Positions 1 through 7,213 are shown, numbered from the stretch's first letter. The stretch is 8,649 nucleotides of DNA from an uncultured Sutterella sp. (GCA_905192805.1 CAJJMF010000110.1:1-8649), one strand, 5' to 3'. Notes: generated by a model not told the origin, from the letters alone. Program-made: numbers and translations.

Positions 1-137
1 TGATTTTAGTCAATAAATTTGTCCTGTTAGGGATCTAGTTTCCGGGAGTTCAGGAAGTATAGCGATGAAACGCCAGCTTTTTTGACGCCTCCATGGGGAG
101 GGCTCGAGAAGGTGGCGCGTAATGATCGCCTCTTTTC

Positions 138-165
138 ATTGATTGATTGATTGACTGATTGATAG
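138..165 (+). repeat. Imperfect ATTG tandem repeat in the dksA leader
   Basis: Seven 4-nt units run head to tail: four perfect ATTG, then ACTG, ATTG and ATAG. The tract ends 2 nt before the dksA SD (AGAAGG, 167-172). Because TGA recurs every 4 nt, the tract places stop codons in all three forward frames. Its function is unknown. It could insulate dksA from upstream translation, or it could be a slippage-prone spacer. The repeat is seen directly; any role is inference. Confidence 0.8.
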
Positions 166-178
166 TAGAAGGCTTCCT

Positions 179-604
179 ATGACAAAAAAAACACAGACCT
201 TGCTCACTGTTGAAGAGCTTTTACGTATGCCAGAAGCGGATTACATGTCCGAGCGCCAATTGGCTTTTTTCAAGAATCGCTTAGAAAGTATGGCAGAAGA
301 ACTCAAAAATAATGCCAGTCAAACCGCGGAAGCCATGCGTGAACATACCGTTGTTGCGGATATCACCGACCGTGCCAGCATTGAAGAAGAGCATGCACTG
401 GAGTTACGTAAACGCGATCGTGAACGTAAGTTGCTCATGAAAGTTCAGGCGGCTTTGCGTCGGATTGAAACGGGGGATTATGGCTGGTGTGAAGAAACGG
501 GAGATCCCATTGGGGTGGCTCGTTTGTTAGCACGTCCGACCGCAACCTTATCCGTTGAAGCACAAGAGCGTCGCGAAATGCGTCAAAAAATGTTTGGCGA
601 CTAA
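179..604 (+). CDS. dksA: RNA polymerase-binding transcription factor DksA
   Basis: DksA binds in the secondary channel of RNA polymerase and, with ppGpp, represses rRNA promoters and activates amino-acid synthesis promoters in the stringent response. The 141-residue product is slightly shorter than the 151 of E. coli. It has a helical N-terminal part and coiled coil, with tip residues D61, D64 and A66 matching the essential E. coli D71/D74/A76. The signature LELRKRDRERKL lies at about 74-85, and the C-terminal globular part ends in the RLLARPTATL block. Of the four zinc-finger cysteines only C104 remains; the other positions are T107, S125 and A128. This Cys-poor form is, from memory, common in alpha- and betaproteobacterial DksA, so it is probably functional without zinc. 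The ATG is preceded by AGAAGG at 167-172 with 6-nt spacing. A hairpin terminator follows, so it is probably transcribed alone. Confidence 0.96.
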   Translation: MTKKTQTLLTVEELLRMPEADYMSERQLAFFKNRLESMAEELKNNASQTAEAMREHTVVADITDRASIEEEHALELRKRDRERKLLMKVQAALRRIETGDYGWCEETGDPIGVARLLARPTATLSVEAQERREMRQKMFGD

Positions 605-686
605 ACGAACAATTCGTTCGCAAACCTATCGAGCAAAGAAAACTCTCTGTCTTCTCTTGCTTTAGGGGGGATTTGTCCTTCAGAAT

Positions 687-711
687 GAGAGCTTCGTATG
701 AGGCTCTCTTT
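687..711 (+). terminator. Probable Rho-independent terminator after dksA
   Basis: GAGAGCTTC (687-695) pairs with GAGGCTCTC (700-708), giving nine pairs with one G-U and a GTAT loop, followed by TTTGATTTG. The U tract is short and interrupted, so termination may be partial. It sits 83 nt after the dksA stop and before the next gene. Confidence 0.6.
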
Positions 712-765
712 GATTTGTGGTGACGGTACAGTCGGGCACATTGACGGAGGGGCCTTGCTTGTTTG

Positions 766-1518
766 ATGACTGAAAGCCGAGACAAGATGATTCAAAATTG
801 GTTTTTGGATCTCGACGACACCCTCTACGAGGCGAGTGGAGGGATGTTAAAAGAAATCCACCTCAGAATGAATGCTTTTATTGCCCGAGAATTACGGATG
901 TCGCTAGACGAAGCCTCCGCACTACGTACGCATTTTTGGACGACCTATGGCTGTACGTTCATTGGGCTTTGGCACCACTACCATATCGATCCCGTGGTTT
1001 TTTTGACCGAGACCCACGATTTTGATCCATCCCCGTATATCCATTATGATGGCAATCCGGTTTTGGATGTCCGTCGACTCTCGGGGAAAAAGATTATTTT
1101 CACCAACGGCCCTCAGACGTATGCCCAGAAGGTCATTTCCTTGTTGGGACTTGAGGCAGAGTGTGATGAGGTGATCTCGTGTTTTGAGATGAAGCTCTTT
1201 GGGGATTGGCGTCCTAAACCCAATCGTTCGGTGCTGATTAACCAATGCCAACGTTTGGGACTCAAACTGCATCAGACGGCCTTAGTTGATGACACGCCGC
1301 TCAATTTAAGCGTGGCGAAATCGGTGGGGATGCAAACGGTCTGGTGTACGGGCTACCGTTTTAAGCATAAACGTCTCACGCATCGTCGTCCCTATGCTTA
1401 CGTGGACTATCAAGTGCCCCATATCCGAGAATTGTGTCGCTTGCCACAAAAACCCCGTACCGATGAAGCGCCCAGTCGTCTTAAACGCTTTGCGAATCGA
1501 CGACAGGAGACCACTTAG
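766..1518 (+). CDS. HAD-superfamily hydrolase, pyrimidine 5'-nucleotidase type
   Basis: A cytoplasmic HAD phosphatase, probably of the subfamily IA pyrimidine 5'-nucleotidase group (SDT1/PHM8-like), which dephosphorylates nucleoside monophosphates. All four HAD motifs are visible, numbered from the ATG at 766. Motif I is DLDDT, with nucleophile D15 and acid/base D17. Motif II is IFTNGP, with T113/N114. Motif III is K151 in RPKPNRS. Motif IV is LVDDTP, with D175/D176. A helical cap lies between motifs I and II (about 20-105). The C-terminal 25 residues are basic and look disordered. The start is uncertain: GGAGGGG at 746-752 lies 13 nt before this ATG and 10 nt before a TTG at 763, and an ATG at 787 would begin the protein just before motif I. 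sppA begins 47 nt downstream, suggesting co-transcription. From memory, a related gene often neighbours slmA in Burkholderiales. The substrate is inferred from family only. Confidence 0.87.
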   Translation: MTESRDKMIQNWFLDLDDTLYEASGGMLKEIHLRMNAFIARELRMSLDEASALRTHFWTTYGCTFIGLWHHYHIDPVVFLTETHDFDPSPYIHYDGNPVLDVRRLSGKKIIFTNGPQTYAQKVISLLGLEAECDEVISCFEMKLFGDWRPKPNRSVLINQCQRLGLKLHQTALVDDTPLNLSVAKSVGMQTVWCTGYRFKHKRLTHRRPYAYVDYQVPHIRELCRLPQKPRTDEAPSRLKRFANRRQETT

Positions 1519-1565
1519 CGTGATCAAATGTGATATCCAATCCTGAAAATACCTAGAGGGTTAGA

Positions 1566-3341
1566 GTGAAACGATTTTTTAACTTTATCTATAACGTACA
1601 GCGCGTGCTTTTGGTCGGGATTTTCTGGGGCATCGTCATTGGTTTAGCCATTATGCTGGCGAAACAGTTACGTCATCCCACCCTAACGGGGCCGGCGTTA
1701 TTACAAATCCGACTCGATGGTGAGGTGGTTGAGACGCGCGATGACACCCAACAGAGTATGCTCATGCAGCTCTTGGGCATGGGTGACGTTCAGAGTAATG
1801 CGATCCTTTTACGGGATATCCAAGATGCGCTGAAATTAGCTGCTCAAGATGATCGCATCCAAGGCGTGCTGCTCAACCTTCAAGGGCTCAATAAAGTCGG
1901 ATTGAGCACAGCCGACGAGATTGGTAAAGCGCTCGATGGGTACCGTGCCCGATCGAAAAAGTCGGTATGGGTGTGGGCACCCACTTATAGCCAGTCCCAA
2001 TATGCAATCGCTGCCCATGCGGACCATGTGAGTTTGCATCCGATGGGGGAGGTTGATCTTAAGGGGTTATCCTCGACGGCACTTTATTGGGGTAAAACGA
2101 TTAAGTCGCTAGGGATTGGCGTGGATGTGCATAAAGCGGGGGCTTATAAGAGTGCTCCCGAGGTTTTTGTAGCCGAGGAGCCGAGTGCGGCGACGCTAGA
2201 AGCTCAAAAAAGTTTTATGAATGCGGCTTGGCAGACATTCTCTCAACGTATCGAAGAGACGCGAGGCCTCAAGCCCGGGGCCGTCAACGAGTTATTAGGG
2301 TCGTTGCCGAGTACGGTCGATGAGCACAAAACGGTAGCGGATGTTTTCAAGAGCGCTCGCTTTATTGACGCTCTCGATACGATGGAGGCGTTTTGGCAAA
2401 AGTTAGTCAAGCAATACAGTCCGAGCAAAAAGGAAGAGGACTTAATGTTTGTAACGCTCGACGACTACCTCTCACTATTTGAGCCCGTCACGACGCTCAC
2501 AGCGGATGGGGTCATGGTTTTGAGTGCTGAAGGTGAAATCAGTTCCGAGAGCAACGGGGGGATCAATCCCTCCTTGATTGGGGAACGACTCGAAGCGATT
2601 CGTAAAGATCCTCATGTCAAAGCGCTTGTCTTACGGCTCAATACGCCTGGGGGTGAGGCGCTCGCGTCCGAACAGATCCGTAATGATTTGATGACTGTAG
2701 CCGAAAAGATGCCGGTGATTATCTCGATGGGGGATGTGGTTGCTTCTGGTGGCTATTGGATTGCGAGCGCGGGTCAGAAGATTGTGGCGAATCACAATAC
2801 AATCACTGGCTCGATTGGTGTCTTTGCCCTTAGCTTTAATGCGTCGGGCTTGATGGAGCGTTATGGGGTTGGACGAGGGGGCTATAAGACATCGGCTCTC
2901 GCCGACAAAGGACGGGTCTGGATGGCTCCTAACCCAGAGGTTCGACAAATGATTGACGCTGGGGTGAATAATACCTATTGGCGCTTTAAGAGCCTCGTTT
3001 CAGAAAGTCGGCATATGACGATGGACGCTGTTGAGGCGGTTGCCCAAGGCCGTGTGTGGATGGGGTCACAGGCCGTACAAATTGGGTTAGTGGACAAATT
3101 GGGCGGACTCTCTGAAGCGATTATCCTTGCTAAACTTCAAGCAAAACTACCCGAAGATGCTCAAGTCCTTTATGACGATGTGTCAGAGCGCGATTGGCGC
3201 TCACGTCTACGAAAGGCATTTGGACGCTTCTGGAGTCAGTCGGCATTAGCCGAACTGGTGCCACTGGGATCCCCCTGGAGCGAAGAATCATTCGTGACGG
3301 GTCGTCCGTTAGTTTGGGCTCCTATAGAATCATCGTTTTGA
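1566..3341 (+). CDS. sppA: Signal peptide peptidase SppA, 67K type (S49 family)
   Basis: An inner-membrane serine protease that degrades signal peptides left after preprotein cleavage. The 591-residue product matches the long two-domain E. coli form (618 aa) rather than the short single-domain type. One transmembrane anchor (about 12-33) is followed by an N-terminal S49 domain (about 45-280) and a C-terminal S49 domain (about 310-540). The Ser/Lys dyad is split between domains as in E. coli: K195 in GAYKSAPEVF matches K209, and S394 in VVASGGYW matches S409. Other conserved blocks are LRLNTPGG (356-363) and TGSIGVF (414-420). The start is GTG with AGAGGG at 1555-1560, 5 nt away, and translation opens directly into MKRFFNF before the membrane segment. 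It lies between the nucleotidase and slmA, 38 nt before slmA, probably in one operon. Confidence 0.95.
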   Translation: MKRFFNFIYNVQRVLLVGIFWGIVIGLAIMLAKQLRHPTLTGPALLQIRLDGEVVETRDDTQQSMLMQLLGMGDVQSNAILLRDIQDALKLAAQDDRIQGVLLNLQGLNKVGLSTADEIGKALDGYRARSKKSVWVWAPTYSQSQYAIAAHADHVSLHPMGEVDLKGLSSTALYWGKTIKSLGIGVDVHKAGAYKSAPEVFVAEEPSAATLEAQKSFMNAAWQTFSQRIEETRGLKPGAVNELLGSLPSTVDEHKTVADVFKSARFIDALDTMEAFWQKLVKQYSPSKKEEDLMFVTLDDYLSLFEPVTTLTADGVMVLSAEGEISSESNGGINPSLIGERLEAIRKDPHVKALVLRLNTPGGEALASEQIRNDLMTVAEKMPVIISMGDVVASGGYWIASAGQKIVANHNTITGSIGVFALSFNASGLMERYGVGRGGYKTSALADKGRVWMAPNPEVRQMIDAGVNNTYWRFKSLVSESRHMTMDAVEAVAQGRVWMGSQAVQIGLVDKLGGLSEAIILAKLQAKLPEDAQVLYDDVSERDWRSRLRKAFGRFWSQSALAELVPLGSPWSEESFVTGRPLVWAPIESSF

Positions 3342-3357
3342 TAGACTCAGGTGACGT

Positions 3358-3375
3358 CATACAAAGGAATAGAAA
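3358..3375 (+). promoter_or_regulatory. slmA translation initiation region (start-deciding SD)
   Basis: CATACAAAGGAATAGAAA contains the SD core AAAGGA (3363-3368), 11 nt before ATG 3380. It supports that ATG over the in-frame open extension reaching back into sppA. It matches the segment before secB (7773-7790) at 17 of 18 positions. Confidence 0.7.
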
Positions 3376-3379
3376 AAGA

Positions 3380-3979
3380 ATGGCTACTACCAACACAGAC
3401 AAGGCAGTGAAATTGACGCGTCGGGATGAGTTTTTGCAAAAGCTCGTTGAGCTACTGGAAACCAACCCTCAGGAGCGCATCTCAACGGCAATTCTGGCAC
3501 GCGCCTGTGGTGTAAGTGAGGCGGCGCTTTATCGCCAATTTAGCAATAAAGCCGAGATGTACGATCAACTCCTCAACTTTATCGATGACTCCCTTTTAGG
3601 GGTACTGAAAACGATTCGAGAAAGCACAACGCATGATTCGGTCGCCAAAATTTTGGCGATGATGAATGTGCTGTTGGAGTATGTCGAAGTGAATAAAGGG
3701 TTGGCGCGTATTCTGACAGGACATGCCTTGACGGGGGAAGATCCCCGACTGCTTGAGCGGTTACGTCAGATTCATACCAAAATTGAAAACATGCTCAAAC
3801 AGGCGTATAAAGACGCGATTCTCGAACGTCGTTTCCCTGCAGACTTCAATGCGGCTGGGCGGGCAGAATTGGTCTATGGCTTCATTGTGGGGCGTTGGCT
3901 TCATTTTGTCATGAGTAACTTCACCACACGAGCAGCGGGGATTTCGCCACTCGTTTTAGCCCCCTTTACGTTACCCTAA
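3380..3979 (+). CDS. slmA: Nucleoid occlusion factor SlmA (TetR family)
   Basis: SlmA binds specific chromosomal sites and, when DNA-bound, breaks up FtsZ assembly so that the septum does not close over unsegregated DNA. The 199-residue product has the family length (198 in E. coli). The TetR helix-turn-helix spans about 34-57, with GVSEAALYRQF almost identical to E. coli. Residues 110-117, RILTGHAL, are a SlmA hallmark in the ligand/FtsZ-binding domain. The last 20 or so residues are less like E. coli. The reading frame is open upstream into sppA, but ATG 3380 is chosen because of its SD, the family length, and the Lys/Arg-rich N-terminus that follows. It is the last gene of the probable nucleotidase-sppA-slmA unit and converges on ctpA. 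No convincing SlmA-binding site was found in the window. Confidence 0.94.
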   Translation: MATTNTDKAVKLTRRDEFLQKLVELLETNPQERISTAILARACGVSEAALYRQFSNKAEMYDQLLNFIDDSLLGVLKTIRESTTHDSVAKILAMMNVLLEYVEVNKGLARILTGHALTGEDPRLLERLRQIHTKIENMLKQAYKDAILERRFPADFNAAGRAELVYGFIVGRWLHFVMSNFTTRAAGISPLVLAPFTLP

Positions 3980-4001
3980 ACGGGTTCGGATCCACGGCTC
4001 A

Positions 4002-4037
4002 AAAAACTCCCAGCACCGTTTGGCACTGGGAGTTTTT
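4002..4037. terminator. Bidirectional Rho-independent terminator between slmA and ctpA
   Basis: AAAAACTCCCAG (4002-4013) and CTGGGAGTTTTT (4026-4037) are perfect reverse complements, giving a 12-bp stem with a 12-nt loop. The stem contains an A tract on one side and a T tract on the other, so it reads as a terminator in both directions. It begins 22 nt after the slmA stop and 10 nt after the ctpA stop on the minus strand. Confidence 0.93.
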
Positions 4038-4047
4038 CGTCTGGGTG

Positions 4048-5535
4048 TTACTTCGTTTCAGACTTGGCCTTATCAGAATCTTTGGATTCTTTCTTTGCCT
4101 CTTCATCGGCTTTTTTCGCCGCTTCCGTCTTTTTGAGTTTTTCGACGATCTTGCGAGGTTTACCGCGGTATTGGGAAACCTCAACGGGCTTACCTGTCAA
4201 GAAGTTGACGGCCTGCTGTAACTGCCAATCCTTCTCGTCGCCCATGGTGTATTGGTAGTCCGGTACGGTGCCATCATCACCATCGTAGGGCAAGTCATCC
4301 TTACTCGTGTCGTTTTCATCCTTGTTCGTCAAATGGCGCTTCAAGTCCGATTCACGGATCTGGAAGGATGGAAAATTGCCTTTAGGGGTATCATCGATGT
4401 AGAGATCGGGTTCAATCCCCTTGGCCTGAATCGAGCGTCCCGACGGTGTGTAGTAACGAGCGGTCGTAAGTTTCACCCCCACCGTCTTATCTCCCGTTTT
4501 CATCGGGAGAATGGTCTGAACAGACCCTTTACCGAACGAGCGGTTACCGAGCAACGTGGCGCGGTGATAGTCTTGCAGAGCACCCGCGACAATCTCCGAT
4601 GCCGATGCCGATGCGGAGTTAATCAACACAACCAACGGAACATCTTTGGCTTTGGCTGTTAACCCTTTCAAGATATCGGTATTGTTGCCCTGAAGGAAAT
4701 AGTCTTCAGGCGTGACGCGGAAAGAGTAGTTAGAGTCTTGCGTACGGCCCTTGGTGGACACGACTTCAGAGTCGGCAGGTAAGAAAGCGCCTGCCACCGC
4801 AATGGCGGCCTGTAAGACACCACCCGGGTCATTGCGCAAGTCAAGGATTAACCCTTTCAACGAGTTTTCACTGGCTAACTTATTCAGGTTTTCTACTAAG
4901 TCCGGACCCGTACGTTCCTGGAACTGAGAAATACGGATATAGCCGATGCCGTCGTTGAGTTTCTTCATTTTCACCGACTTCACTTTGATGATGGCACGGG
5001 TCAGCTTGAAGGTGAGTGGCTTGTTGACCCCCTTGCGAGCAATCGTCAATTCAATGCTGGTATTGGGCTCACCACGCATCATTTTGACCGAAGCATCAAG
5101 CGACTGATCGTCGGTGGTGACACCATTAATCTTCGTGATGATATCGCCAGGGCGAATGCCAGCACGGGCAGCAGGTGTTTCGTCAATCGGGGAGACAACT
5201 AAGACCCCTGCGCTGTCCTTGGTGACTTCGATCCCTAACCCCCCAAAGGAACCTTGGGTGGTCTCCGTCATATTTTTGTACCCTTTCTCATCCAGAAATT
5301 CGGAGTGAGGGTCCAATCCGCTCACCATGCCTTTGGCGGCATTGAGCATCAAATCTTTGTCTTCAACACTATCAACATAGTAGGCCTTAATGGCATTAAA
5401 GGCTTTGGCGAATTGCTGAACTTCAGCAATCGGGATCCCACTGTCTTTTTCTGCATAAGCGGTGAGACCGTATGTCGAAGCGACCCCAATCGTCAAACCG
5501 AGGGTCACTAAAGAAAAGGAACGAAATTTACTCAT
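4048..5535 (-). CDS. ctpA: C-terminal processing peptidase, S41 family (CtpA-like)
   Basis: A periplasmic serine protease that trims or degrades proteins from their C-termini. Family members commonly regulate peptidoglycan hydrolases. The N-terminal hydrophobic segment (about 8-28, ending TAYA-EK) is a signal peptide or anchor. A PDZ domain covers about 95-170 (GGLGIEV, then AARAGIRPGDIITKING). The S41 catalytic core covers about 190-380. Catalytic S311 lies in SASASEIVAGALQD and K336 in FGKGSVQ; their 25-residue spacing equals that of E. coli Prc (S452/K477). LRNDPGG (233-239) is also conserved. The tail after about 460 is a highly charged Lys/Glu/Asp/Ser region that looks disordered. The start ATG has no recognisable SD. 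envC ends 66 nt upstream on the same strand, so the two are probably an operon. The gene symbol is by family likeness; carboxy-terminal proteases carry several names. Confidence 0.93.
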   Translation of the reverse strand: MSKFRSFSLVTLGLTIGVASTYGLTAYAEKDSGIPIAEVQQFAKAFNAIKAYYVDSVEDKDLMLNAAKGMVSGLDPHSEFLDEKGYKNMTETTQGSFGGLGIEVTKDSAGVLVVSPIDETPAARAGIRPGDIITKINGVTTDDQSLDASVKMMRGEPNTSIELTIARKGVNKPLTFKLTRAIIKVKSVKMKKLNDGIGYIRISQFQERTGPDLVENLNKLASENSLKGLILDLRNDPGGVLQAAIAVAGAFLPADSEVVSTKGRTQDSNYSFRVTPEDYFLQGNNTDILKGLTAKAKDVPLVVLINSASASASEIVAGALQDYHRATLLGNRSFGKGSVQTILPMKTGDKTVGVKLTTARYYTPSGRSIQAKGIEPDLYIDDTPKGNFPSFQIRESDLKRHLTNKDENDTSKDDLPYDGDDGTVPDYQYTMGDEKDWQLQQAVNFLTGKPVEVSQYRGKPRKIVEKLKKTEAAKKADEEAKKESKDSDKAKSETK

Positions 5536-5578
5536 TATGTGTTTTGGGGAGTTTGGTTTGCATTGGGGGAAAGCCCCC
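5528..5578 (-). promoter_or_regulatory. ctpA leader: GC hairpin plus overlapping upstream mini-ORF
   Basis: Between envC and ctpA, GGGGG and CCCCC (5565-5569 and 5574-5578) form a 5-bp hairpin with a 4-nt loop. No T run follows it on the minus strand, so it is not an obvious terminator. Just after it, ATG at 5563 opens an 11-codon frame (MQTKLPKTHNE) whose TAA (5530-5528) overlaps the ctpA start out of frame by 8 nt. The C- and A-rich stretch before the ctpA ATG has no SD. Reinitiation at ctpA after this mini-ORF is possible but unproven. Confidence 0.3.
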
Positions 5579-5601
5579 GAAAACGATACAGACTACACAG
5601 A

Positions 5602-6975
5602 TTAGCGTGATAGCCAAGGCATGGGATTGATAGGTTTCCCATTGTGACGTAGTTCAAAGTATAAACCTGCTTGGGTATTTCCACCAGAAGAGCCCACAGT
5701 GCTAATTGTTTCGCCTTGTTTTACGCTATCGCCCACTTGTTTGATGAGCGTTTCGTTGTTGCCATAAACGGATAAATACCCTTTGCCGTGATCGATGATG
5801 ATCAGGTTGCCGTAGCCACGTAACCAGTCAGCGTATACAACACGACCGTCGGCACAGGCGACGACTTCGGTGCCTTCGGGGGCTTCATACTGAAGTCCCT
5901 GCCAGGTATTGCCATGACCGCGCGCACTACCAAAACTGGCGACTAAGGCCCCTTTCACTGGACGCGCCAAACGCGTGCCTAAGCCTTTAAGCTCTTGGTT
6001 GCCGGGTTGTTCGCGAACCGGGGTGCGTTCGGGCTCTTGCTCCTCAGGTTCAGGGGCAGGAGTTTTTTTATTGGCGGTTTCTTTTTCGCGTTGCGCACGA
6101 GCGCGAGCTTCTTGCTGAGCTTTCTGGCGAGCTAAGCGCTCTTGACGTTCTTTTTCTTCTCGGGCTTTACGCTCTTCAGCCTGCTTGCGAATTTGTTCTT
6201 CAATGGTGTTGACGAGGTTCGCTAAGCGCACCTGGTCCTTTTTCAGACGATCAATTTGATTTTGCTGGGATTGAATTTCGGCACCAAGTTTCGATAATGC
6301 CCGTTCACGATCGCGTTTTTCTTTGATCAAAATTTGTCGCTGCTCTTCTTCTGCCCGTTTAATTTTCAAGAGTTCTTCTTGTTGAGACTGATGCTCTGCC
6401 GTCACGTTACGGATCTGAGTCTGTTCGTTCGTGAGCGATTGCAGCTGCTTTTGTTGTGCGAGCGTGAGATAACGCATCATCGCGTTGTCACGATAGATCT
6501 CGTTCGGGTTTTGGCCATTGAGGAGCGCTTGCCAGGGATTTTTTTGAATGGTTAGGTATTGGGTCCGGGCAATCATGTTGAGCGACGTGTTTGCGCTCGA
6601 GAGCTCTTTTCCCACGGAGTTGGCATCTCGTTTCAGATTTTGAATTTCTCGTTCAATGCGACGACGATCCTGATCGAGTTGACGTAGTTTACGGTTCGCC
6701 TCAGAAATAGCCGTGTCTGCCTTTTGCAGTTCTCCAGTGGCATTTTCTTTTTGGGCCTCATTGGCTTCGAGCTTACTCTGCAGATCTTTTAGCTGATTTT
6801 CAATCGTAGCTTTCTGATTTTCCGCGCGCTCTTTATCCTCAAGCGTTTTTTCTTCACGATTGACTTTTTTGGCGTCAACAACCGAACTTTGTAGACACAA
6901 CACGGCCACAATACTCAATGCGAGTAGGGTGGAAGTATGTTTTCGGAGCAACGTCACAGGGTGAGAGAACGACAT
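5602..6975 (-). CDS. envC: Murein hydrolase activator EnvC
   Basis: EnvC is a periplasmic divisome factor. It is recruited by FtsEX and activates the amidases (AmiA/AmiB in E. coli) that split septal peptidoglycan. The 457-residue product has a signal peptide (about 13-35, cleavage likely after VDA35), a long charged coiled coil (about 40-300), a Pro/Glu-rich linker (about 303-325) and a C-terminal LytM-like M23 domain (about 335-457). The LytM domain is degenerate as in E. coli EnvC: W358 and Q362 occupy the HxxxD metal-ligand positions, and G437 and Y439 occupy HxH. It should therefore lack metallopeptidase activity and act only as an activator. GSSGG (428-432), LYFELR (438-443) and PMPWL (451-455) resemble E. 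coli EnvC closely. The start ATG has only a weak SD-like GAGTAG. It heads the envC-ctpA pair and diverges from the rhodanese gene. Confidence 0.93.
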   Translation of the reverse strand: MSFSHPVTLLRKHTSTLLALSIVAVLCLQSSVVDAKKVNREEKTLEDKERAENQKATIENQLKDLQSKLEANEAQKENATGELQKADTAISEANRKLRQLDQDRRRIEREIQNLKRDANSVGKELSSANTSLNMIARTQYLTIQKNPWQALLNGQNPNEIYRDNAMMRYLTLAQQKQLQSLTNEQTQIRNVTAEHQSQQEELLKIKRAEEEQRQILIKEKRDRERALSKLGAEIQSQQNQIDRLKKDQVRLANLVNTIEEQIRKQAEERKAREEKERQERLARQKAQQEARARAQREKETANKKTPAPEPEEQEPERTPVREQPGNQELKGLGTRLARPVKGALVASFGSARGHGNTWQGLQYEAPEGTEVVACADGRVVYADWLRGYGNLIIIDHGKGYLSVYGNNETLIKQVGDSVKQGETISTVGSSGGNTQAGLYFELRHNGKPINPMPWLSR

Positions 6976-7079
6976 AAACTACTCAAAATCAGAATGCTCT
7001 GGTGTCAAGGCAAACTTGCAGGATCAATTTAACGCAGGGGGAGAGCCCATTACGTTCATGGCTCATTGTAGCGATCTTG

Positions 7080-7091
7080 GTTGTCAACAAC
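7080..7091. repeat. Short inverted repeat GTTGT-CA-ACAAC
   Basis: Five-base arms GTTGT and ACAAC flank a 2-nt centre in the divergent intergenic region. It overlaps a TTGACA-like hexamer on the minus strand. It could be an operator for envC or a chance palindrome. Confidence 0.3.
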
Positions 7092-7183
7092 GCTTTCATG
7101 TCACGTCGCCGCCTTGTTTAAGCGCGAGTCTGCTCACTAACGGCAGGGCTAGGCAGGAAAAAGGCAACATTTTTTCAGATGCA

Positions 7184-7213
7184 ATGACGAGGGAGAACAA
7201 TCTCGACTACAAT
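7184..7213 (+). promoter_or_regulatory. Candidate sigma-70 promoter for rhodanese-secB
   Basis: ATGACG (7184-7189, four of six to TTGACA) and TACAAT (7208-7213, five of six to TATAAT) are separated by 18 nt. Transcription would start near 7220, leaving a leader of about 70 nt before ATG 7291. Pattern match only. Confidence 0.4.

Noticed and set aside
673..702. Promoter-like pair TTGTCC and TATGAG for the nucleotidase gene
   Set aside because: Only four of six matches in each hexamer, and the -10 lies inside the dksA terminator hairpin.
922..1272. 116-codon minus-strand frame inside the nucleotidase gene
   Set aside because: It is antisense to a gene with all four HAD motifs and has no SD or recognisable product.
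1520..1534. GTGAT repeated at exactly 10-bp spacing before sppA
   Set aside because: Five-base matches over so short a distance are expected by chance, and no inverted partner completes a regulator site.
3194..3379. In-frame 62-codon upstream extension of slmA overlapping sppA
   Set aside because: ATG 3380 has an SD and gives 199 residues, the family length. The extension is sppA coding sequence read in another frame.
4594..4615. Tandem GATGCC repeat in ctpA
   Set aside because: It encodes the conserved Ser-Ala catalytic motif, and the motif length matches the family, so no expansion is indicated.
4252..4662. 136-codon + strand frame antisense to ctpA
   Set aside because: It is a shadow of a clearly recognised S41 protease gene on the other strand and has no family features.
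6880..6975. Possible lipoprotein signal in EnvC (AVLC at about 24-27)
   Set aside because: Leu precedes the Cys, which does not fit the lipobox, and a normal cleavage site follows at VDA35.
7127..7140. Possible SlmA-binding site GCGAGTCTGCTCAC upstream of envC
   Set aside because: The known consensus is a contiguous 12-bp palindrome (GTGAGTACTCAC). Here each half has a mismatch and the halves are 2 nt too far apart.
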